From positions 1 through 6,360 of the forward strand of contig CAZQWU010000052.1 of assembly GCA_964597305.1 (NCBI GenBank): 6,360 bases of DNA, given 5' to 3'. Of the stretch, positions 1 through 3,338 are shown piece after piece; within the stretch, counting starts at the first letter, position 1; each line of letters starts with the position of its first letter. The notes under the pieces were generated by a model. The model was not told the DNA's origin and did not search any database. It worked only from the letters and a program-made list of their open reading frames with translations. The position numbers and the translations under genes are program-made. The stretch is from UBA7398 sp964597305 (lineage in GTDB: Bacteria > Actinomycetota > Actinomycetes > Nanopelagicales > Nanopelagicaceae).

Positions 1-54
1 GAGCTCCAGCCTTCCAAGCTGGCCATGCGGTTTCGATTACCGTCGCCCGCTCCA
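1..54 (+). tRNA. tRNA-Gly (anticodon UCC), 3' part only, cut by window start
   Basis: The visible part runs from the 3' strand of the D stem (GAGC, 1-4) to an encoded CCA (52-54). The anticodon stem is CCAGC (6-10) with GCTGG (18-22), and the loop CTTCCAA (11-17) gives anticodon TCC at 13-15, reading GGA and probably GGG. A four-base variable loop (23-26) follows. The T arm is GCGGT (27-31), loop TTCGATT (32-38), ACCGT (39-43). The 3' acceptor strand is CGCCCGC (44-50) with discriminator T51. The 5' acceptor strand and most of the D arm are outside the window. The innermost T-stem pair is T31-A39 (tRNA positions 53 and 61) instead of the nearly invariant G-C; because both partners changed, pairing is kept. 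Confidence 0.93.
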
Positions 55-68
55 CTTATTTAATTAAT

Positions 69-1187
69 TTAATTAACACTTCCCACTAACGTTGAATTGT
101 AAGAACCTGAAAATGTTAAGTATTTATCGGACGTTCCTAATGCCGTTCCTGTGGTTACAGTGACATTTAAGTTATATGCCGAATTAGTTGCTCCAGCTTC
201 CAAAATGACATCCGCAATTATCGTGTGTTCAAAGGTTTGAACTGAACCTCTATAACTATTTGCGGCATGAGTGGTCCATGAAACGGTAGGTGTAATAGAG
301 GCTCCAACTACAGATGCTGCAAATCCAAGTGAGATGGATGTTGAATTTATTGTGTTAGTTCCATATATATAAAGCCTTACTAAATATGACTTACCAGCAC
401 CGAAATTCCCGAAATTTGCACTTGTTACAGAATTGCCAGCATTTCCTGATAATTGCGCTCCAAATGAAATCGTGCCGTAATAAATATTCGTTGTACCTGT
501 TGCGCCCGTGTCACCTTTCAACCCTTGTGCACCAGTGTCACCTTTAGGGCCTTGCGCACCAGTGTCACCTTTTATTCCTTGAATACCTTGCGGACCTTGT
601 GCGCCAGTTTCACCTTTCGCACCAGCTGCTCCATCAACACCATTTGTTCCATTAGTACCTGCAATTCCTTGTGGACCTGCAACACCTTGTGCACCTGCAG
701 GGCCAGTTGATCCAGCAGGTCCTGCAGGACCAGTTGCGCCGGCTGGACCAGACGGTCCGGTTGCACCAGTTAATCCAATTGGACCTTGTGCACCAGTTTC
801 ACCTTTTAATCCTTGAATTCCTTGCGGACCTTGTGCACCAGTTTCACCCCGTAAACCTTGTTCACCTTGAGGTCCTGTAACGCCAGTAATCGATGATCCG
901 TTTTTTCCATCAGCGCCATTAATGCCTTTAAGGCTTACTGGTGAAGGCCATTTTCCATTTACTTTCGGCCCGTAAATATTGAATGTAGTGGTATCAATGT
1001 AGAAATCGCCATCAAGTCCTGTTTTAGTTGTGGGAATTCCTTTGCCATTTAATAACGTGTTGATAATCGAATTGCCAGTAATTCGACCTGCTGAATATGC
1101 ACTATTTATTGGAAGTGAAACTTGCGCAATAAATAATGATGAAATTGTTATCGCGAGTGCTATCACTCGTCGTCGAGCGATTTTCAT
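69..1187 (-). CDS. Secreted collagen-like (Gly-X-Y repeat) protein
   Basis: A 372-residue exported protein. Residues 1 to about 33 form a signal peptide: basic MKIARRR start, hydrophobic core, small residues near NSAYSA. Residues 34-87 include GDFYIDTTTFNIYGPK and a W-containing stretch, a segment I associate with bacterial and phage collagen-like proteins. Gly-X-Y triplets begin at 88-97, break at SSIT (98-101), then run uninterrupted from G102 to T230 (43 triplets). Residues 234-372 form a Thr/Ser/Gly-rich, cysteine-free, probably beta-sheet C-terminal domain, which could serve as a trimer-forming or binding head. Collagen triplets form triple helices, so a fibrous trimer on or outside the cell is the likely form. 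The start ATG (1187) has a strong Shine-Dalgarno AAAGGAGG. The C-terminal domain is not a family I recognise, and the ligand is unknown. Its bias towards G, P, A, Q and T reflects the repeat. It has no LPXTG motif or C-terminal membrane anchor, so how it attaches, if it does, is unclear. Confidence 0.9.
   Translation of the reverse strand: MKIARRRVIALAITISSLFIAQVSLPINSAYSAGRITGNSIINTLLNGKGIPTTKTGLDGDFYIDTTTFNIYGPKVNGKWPSPVSLKGINGADGKNGSSITGVTGPQGEQGLRGETGAQGPQGIQGLKGETGAQGPIGLTGATGPSGPAGATGPAGPAGSTGPAGAQGVAGPQGIAGTNGTNGVDGAAGAKGETGAQGPQGIQGIKGDTGAQGPKGDTGAQGLKGDTGATGTTNIYYGTISFGAQLSGNAGNSVTSANFGNFGAGKSYLVRLYIYGTNTINSTSISLGFAASVVGASITPTVSWTTHAANSYRGSVQTFEHTIIADVILEAGATNSAYNLNVTVTTGTALGTSDKYLTFSGSYNSTLVGSVN
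489..569. repeat. 27-bp tandem repeat in the collagen-like gene (three units)
   Basis: Three consecutive 27-bp units encode GDTGAQGPK, GDTGAQGLK and GDTGATGTT (residues 207-233). On the plus strand the marker GTGTCACC recurs at 508, 535 and 562, exactly 27 bp apart. The third unit has diverged at its end, where the collagen region stops. The unit is a multiple of three and of nine, so gain or loss of units keeps both the reading frame and the Gly-X-Y register. Confidence 0.9.
570..614. repeat. 45-bp dispersed direct repeat, copy A (pairs with 804-848)
   Basis: This copy encodes residues 192-206, GETGAQGPQGIQGIK. It matches 804-848 at 42 of 45 positions by eye; only one of the three differences changes the protein (Ile to Leu). 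The two copies lie in the same orientation, 234 bp apart. Confidence 0.88.
804..848. repeat. 45-bp dispersed direct repeat, copy B (pairs with 570-614)
   Basis: This copy encodes residues 114-128, GETGAQGPQGIQGLK. Recombination with copy A would remove or add 234 bp, which is 78 residues or 26 whole Gly-X-Y triplets, without a frameshift. Confidence 0.88.
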
Positions 1188-1190
1188 AGA

Positions 1191-1204
1191 CCCCTCCTTT
1201 GGGG
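1191..1204 (-). promoter_or_regulatory. Shine-Dalgarno of the collagen-like gene inside a short inverted repeat
   Basis: On the minus strand the ribosome binding site reads CCCCAAAGGAGGGG, followed by TCT and the ATG. The CCCC and GGGG arms can pair around the loop AAAGGA, so the AAAGGAGG core lies in the loop and 3' arm of a 4-bp G-C hairpin. A second inverted repeat, GCTCC (1209-1213) with GGAGC (1222-1226), lies just upstream in the leader. The site is clear as an RBS; regulatory folding is only inferred. Confidence 0.6.
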
Positions 1205-1265
1205 CACGGCTCCAGAGAGTGGGAGCGCCTCGTGATTCTCGTTTGATTACAAGATGTTATAAAGG

Positions 1266-1275
1266 TGAGATCTCA
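1266..1275. promoter_or_regulatory. 10-bp perfect palindrome, possible operator for the collagen-like gene
   Basis: TGAGATCTCA is a perfect palindrome in the shared divergent intergenic region. On the minus strand it lies five bases upstream of TATAAC (1261-1256), a plausible -10 hexamer about 70 bp before the collagen-like start codon. No convincing -35 hexamer was found. Position between the promoter elements would suit a repressor, but no regulator is identified and a 10-bp palindrome can occur by chance. Confidence 0.2.
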
Positions 1276-1328
1276 TCTCGATTTTTAAGCGTAAATCAAT
1301 TAATTTGAGTGTTTTATATCGACAACTT

Positions 1329-1346
1329 TTCACAAACGATTCACAA
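1329..1346 (+). promoter_or_regulatory. TTCACAA direct repeat with 4-bp spacer, candidate response-regulator site
   Basis: TTCACAA at 1329-1335 is repeated exactly at 1340-1346 with the spacer ACGA, a period of 11 bp or about one helical turn. OmpR/PhoB-family regulators such as actinobacterial PhoP and MtrA bind tandem 7-bp sites of TCACAGC type with 4-bp spacing, so the geometry fits that family. The second copy also forms an inverted repeat, CACAA (1342-1346) with TTGTG (1351-1355). It lies about 120 bp upstream of the 1466 start codon and about 140 bp upstream of the 1187 start codon, so it could act on either divergent gene. No regulator gene is in the window. Confidence 0.3.
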
Positions 1347-1391
1347 GGTTTTGTGCTGGTCTGTTCAGGTACAGGGTATTAAGTAAGGCCA

Positions 1392-1442
1392 TCGAGCTCC
1401 CCTGCTCGGCGTCTCAAAGAATCACTGGTTTCAATGAGATGT
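1392..1442 (+). promoter_or_regulatory. Predicted two-hairpin leader upstream of the secreted helical protein gene
   Basis: Hairpin 1 is CGAGC (1393-1397) with GCTCG (1404-1408) around a six-base loop. Hairpin 2 pairs 1409-1416 with 1435-1442 (core TCTCA/TGAGA, flanked by C-G and G-U pairs). It has a 2x2 internal loop of adenines and a short GAA/TTC inner stem (1419-1421 with 1430-1432). Hairpin 2 ends eight bases before the Shine-Dalgarno AAAGGAG (1451-1457). I compared it by eye with common riboswitch classes (c-di-GMP, c-di-AMP, glycine, SAM, cobalamin, manganese) and did not recognise a match. No transcription start is known, so it is not proven to be transcribed as a leader. Confidence 0.35.
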
Positions 1443-1465
1443 AAAAGAACAAAGGAGTAAAAAAA

Positions 1466-2068
1466 ATGAAGAAGAAACTTGTAACGGTTTCAGTCGTTAC
1501 CGGTCTTGTTCTTTCATTAGGAACAGCGGGAATCGCATCGGCTCACGGTCGTAGTGGTTTCGGTGGTATGGGTAACGGTATGGGAATGTCAGGTAAAGCC
1601 TCCACACCTACATTAGATAACGTTCTCAAAGGTCTTGTCGATAATAAGACATTGACCCAAGCACAAGTAGACGCAATCAATAAAGCTCTCACAGATGCCA
1701 AGAACTCTGCTGTTGCAAGCGCAGCTGCTGTTCAAGCCGCTCATGAGAAATTGATCGCAGACACAATCGGACTTGATATTGCGACTATCAAATCACGATT
1801 AGCTGCGGGCGAATCACTTGCTGCTATTGCTGGCGCAAAGAAAGATGCATTAATTAATGTCCTTGTTGCAGAAGCAACAAAGATGATTGATGCAGCAGTC
1901 ACCGCAGGCCGTATTACTTCTGCGACCGCCACAACACTGAAAGCAAACTTAACGACTCGAATTACCGATGAGGTAAACGAGGTTCATAGCAAGGGCCTTG
2001 GCGTGAACAACACCAAATCCATGTTCTCCAACATCATGGGTGCGATGAAGTTCAAGCCAGGTAGATAA
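1466..2068 (+). CDS. Secreted small helical protein, Gly/Met-rich N-terminus, function unknown
   Basis: A 200-residue exported protein. Residues 1-26 are a classical signal peptide (MKKK, hydrophobic core, ASA before H27). The mature N-terminus, about 27-43, is HGRSGFGGMGNGMGMSG, rich in Gly and Met. The rest is Ala-rich and predicted helical. Residues 53-75 and 139-162 look like divergent copies of one module (pattern D/G-x-x-L/I-T-x-A-x-x-x-x-L/I). Between them, 102-122 has the motif IGLDIATIKSRLAAGESLAAIA, split as L-G-L, four residues, I/L-K, then G-x-S-L-A-x-I-A, which I know from many secreted actinobacterial and other Gram-positive proteins of unknown function, partly annotated as DUF2680-like. 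The ATG at 1466 has an excellent Shine-Dalgarno, AAAGGAG, eight bases upstream. The gene is divergent from the collagen-like gene and ends before a strong terminator. Extracytoplasmic adhesion, chaperone-like (Spy/CpxP-like) or metal-binding roles are possible; none is shown. Confidence 0.88.
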   Translation: MKKKLVTVSVVTGLVLSLGTAGIASAHGRSGFGGMGNGMGMSGKASTPTLDNVLKGLVDNKTLTQAQVDAINKALTDAKNSAVASAAAVQAAHEKLIADTIGLDIATIKSRLAAGESLAAIAGAKKDALINVLVAEATKMIDAAVTAGRITSATATTLKANLTTRITDEVNEVHSKGLGVNNTKSMFSNIMGAMKFKPGR

Positions 2069-2088
2069 CTTCATGGCAACTTCCTCTT

Positions 2089-2108
2089 CGAGGGATAACG
2101 AGGGATAA
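2089..2108. repeat. Perfect 10-bp tandem duplication
   Basis: CGAGGGATAA occurs twice head to tail (2089-2098 and 2099-2108) between the stop codon of the secreted helical protein gene and its terminator. The second copy includes a weak -10-like GATAAG (2104-2109), 17 bp after TTCCTC (2081-2086), which could be a poor promoter for rpiB. A chance duplication is equally possible. Confidence 0.85.
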
Positions 2109-2119
2109 GTAAGACACGA

Positions 2120-2161
2120 AAGACCCACTGACCTAAAAGTCAGTGGGTCTTCTGCTTTTTT
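2120..2161 (+). terminator. Intrinsic terminator after the secreted helical protein gene
   Basis: A perfect 13-bp stem (2120-2132 with 2139-2151; core GACCCACTGAC) has the six-base loop CTAAAA and is followed by CTGC and six T residues (2156-2161). This is a strong rho-independent terminator in the plus direction. The T tract exists on the plus side only, so it is not clearly bidirectional. It ends only 14 bases before the rpiB start codon. Confidence 0.92.
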
Positions 2162-2175
2162 GAGAAGGTATCGCC

Positions 2176-2631
2176 ATGAGAATTCATATTGGCTCAGACC
2201 ACGCCGGTCTTGAATTTAAGAATGTAATCGTGAAACATCTCGAAGGTAAAGGCCATACCGTTATTGATCACGGGCCACATCACTATGACCCACTCGATGA
2301 CTATCCAGTCTTCTGTATTCCTTGCGCAGAAGGAGTTGCTAATGACCCAGGCTCGCTAGGAGTTGTTCTTGGTGGTTCTGGAAATGGCGAACAGATGGCG
2401 GCAAATAAAGTAAAAGGTATTCGAGCAGCGCTGGTGTGGAGTATCGAAACCGCAAAACTGGCTCGCGAACACAACAATGCCAATGTCATTTCTATTGGTG
2501 GTCGGATGCATACCGAAGAGTTTTGCCTGCAACTCGTCGATACTTTTATCGCAGAACCATTTCCAGGCGATGAACGCCATGTTCGACGTATTGGATTGCT
2601 GGCTAAGTACGAGAAAGATGGAAAACTTTAG
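2176..2631 (+). CDS. rpiB: Ribose-5-phosphate isomerase B
   Basis: Interconverts ribose 5-phosphate and ribulose 5-phosphate in the non-oxidative pentose phosphate pathway, in the cytoplasm. The 151-residue length is usual for the RpiB/LacAB family. Family landmarks are the N-terminal IGSDHAG (5-11), GGSGNGE (66-72), and REHNNANVISIGGR (97-110). The active site is of the actinobacterial type described for Mycobacterium tuberculosis: Glu72 stands where E. coli RpiB has the catalytic Cys region, and His99 is the likely ring-opening histidine. ATG 2176 is chosen because MRIHIGSDHAG is the normal family start; AGAAGG (2163-2168) is a modest Shine-Dalgarno seven bases upstream. Its start lies directly behind the terminator at 2120-2161, so its promoter must overlap or precede that hairpin, or it relies on readthrough. 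Its stop codon overlaps the convergent trmB stop. Confidence 0.96.
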   Translation: MRIHIGSDHAGLEFKNVIVKHLEGKGHTVIDHGPHHYDPLDDYPVFCIPCAEGVANDPGSLGVVLGGSGNGEQMAANKVKGIRAALVWSIETAKLAREHNNANVISIGGRMHTEEFCLQLVDTFIAEPFPGDERHVRRIGLLAKYEKDGKL

Positions 2632-3302
2632 TTCGACAAGGTGTAGCAAAAATCGGTCACGACGTGGGATTTTTTAATTCCTTTTGATTCAAACTTCGTT
2701 AGTGGTCGCCACGATGGTCGTTCGACAATCCCGCCGCGAAATCGCAGATCGCTAGCAAAAACTTTTTCAATAGCCTGTGCATATTCCTGCCAATCGGTAG
2801 CGATACATATTCGCCCATTAGATGAAAGTTTTCGAGCGAGTACATCAAGAAGTGCTGGTTGAATAATTCGCCTTTTCCGTTGTTTAGTCTTAGGCCACGG
2901 ATCAGGAAAGAAAATATGAAATGCATGAACGGAATGATTAGGAAATTGATCACGAATGACCACCGTTGCATCGGATTCAATAACGCGCAGATTGTCGAGC
3001 CCCAACTCTTGCGCGCGAATGATGAGAGCGCCAATTCCTGCGCGATGAACTTCAATGGCGATATATCCAGCCTCTGAAAAGTGGCTAGCGAGTTTCGAAG
3101 TCGCCTCACCCATGCCACTGCCAATCTCAACAATCACTTCTGTTTTATCGGGAAAAATGTGGCGTGGATCAATTGGTGTTTCGGGATTGAGAGAATATTT
3201 CTCGCCATACTTATTTATTGCCGCTTCTTGCGCAGCTGTCATTCGTGAACCACGTTTGATGTAACTGCGGATTGTTGGCAGTACTCCTGTGGTTTGTTCC
3301 AT
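2628..3302 (-). CDS. trmB: tRNA (guanine-N7)-methyltransferase
   Basis: Uses S-adenosylmethionine to make m7G at position 46 of the tRNA variable loop. With ATG at 3302 it is 224 residues (MEQTTGVLPTIRSYIKRGSR start). Motifs, numbered from this start: SAM-binding EIGSGMGE (59-66), AIEVHRAG (82-89), the acidic ESDA (109-112), and the TrmB signature FPDPWPKTKQRKRR (132-145), followed by ATDW and a C-terminal KFESKG...H.V.DFCY segment. The frame stays open upstream to 3404, but those codons overlap the conserved pepN N-terminus, and the IRS(Y/F)xxR segment is near the usual family start, so 3302 is preferred; ATG at 3320 is the alternative. A Shine-Dalgarno is weak (GGCAGG, spaced long), so a leaderless message is possible. 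It is divergent from pepN and convergent with rpiB, with a 4-nt stop overlap. Confidence 0.94.
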   Translation of the reverse strand: MEQTTGVLPTIRSYIKRGSRMTAAQEAAINKYGEKYSLNPETPIDPRHIFPDKTEVIVEIGSGMGEATSKLASHFSEAGYIAIEVHRAGIGALIIRAQELGLDNLRVIESDATVVIRDQFPNHSVHAFHIFFPDPWPKTKQRKRRIIQPALLDVLARKLSSNGRICIATDWQEYAQAIEKVFASDLRFRGGIVERPSWRPLTKFESKGIKKSHVVTDFCYTLSN

Positions 3303-3305
3303 AGT
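3275..3305 (+). promoter_or_regulatory. Weak candidate promoter for pepN
   Basis: TTGGCA (3275-3280, 5 of 6 to TTGACA) is followed after 19 bp by CATAGT (3300-3305, 4 of 6 to TATAAT). This would start a transcript about 25-30 bases before the pepN ATG. It lies inside the 5' end of trmB because only 36 bp separate the two divergent start codons. The spacer is long and the match may be chance. Confidence 0.22.
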
Positions 3306-3338
3306 GGCAAAGCCTGCCATCTCTGGTTGGATACGGGC

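Noticed and set aside
59..76. Two TTAATTAA octamers after the collagen-like gene as a terminator
   Set aside because: The A-T-only palindromes cannot form a stable hairpin and there is no G-C stem before a T run; the sequence is just AT-rich spacer.
489..848. CRISPR-like array
   Set aside because: The repeats are coding, in Gly-X-Y frame, adjacent or irregularly spaced, and lack unique spacers and cas genes.
525..880. Plus-strand and alternate minus-frame open frames opposite the collagen repeats
   Set aside because: Their low-complexity products (runs of CTS, LCTL or QVHKV) are frame shadows of the Gly-X-Y repeats and have no ribosome binding sites.
1..1187. Functional link between tRNA-Gly(UCC) and the adjacent glycine-rich gene
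   Set aside because: Most glycine codons in the collagen region are GGT, with fewer GGA, so the gene does not lean on the UCC anticodon; the neighbourhood is probably coincidental.
1374..1382. GGGTAT-like -10 of a SigF/SigB-type promoter before the 1466 gene
   Set aside because: GGGTAT (1374-1379) matches the -10 but the nearest GGTTT (1347-1351) is 22 bp away, too far for the usual 14-19 bp spacing.
2301..2649. Minus-strand open frames within rpiB
   Set aside because: They are shadows of rpiB, which has full family conservation on the plus strand.
3294..3338. TTG start for pepN at 3294
   Set aside because: The 15 extra residues (MFHSGKACHLWLDTG) lie within trmB and do not match the family start MPG-x-N-(I/L)-TR.
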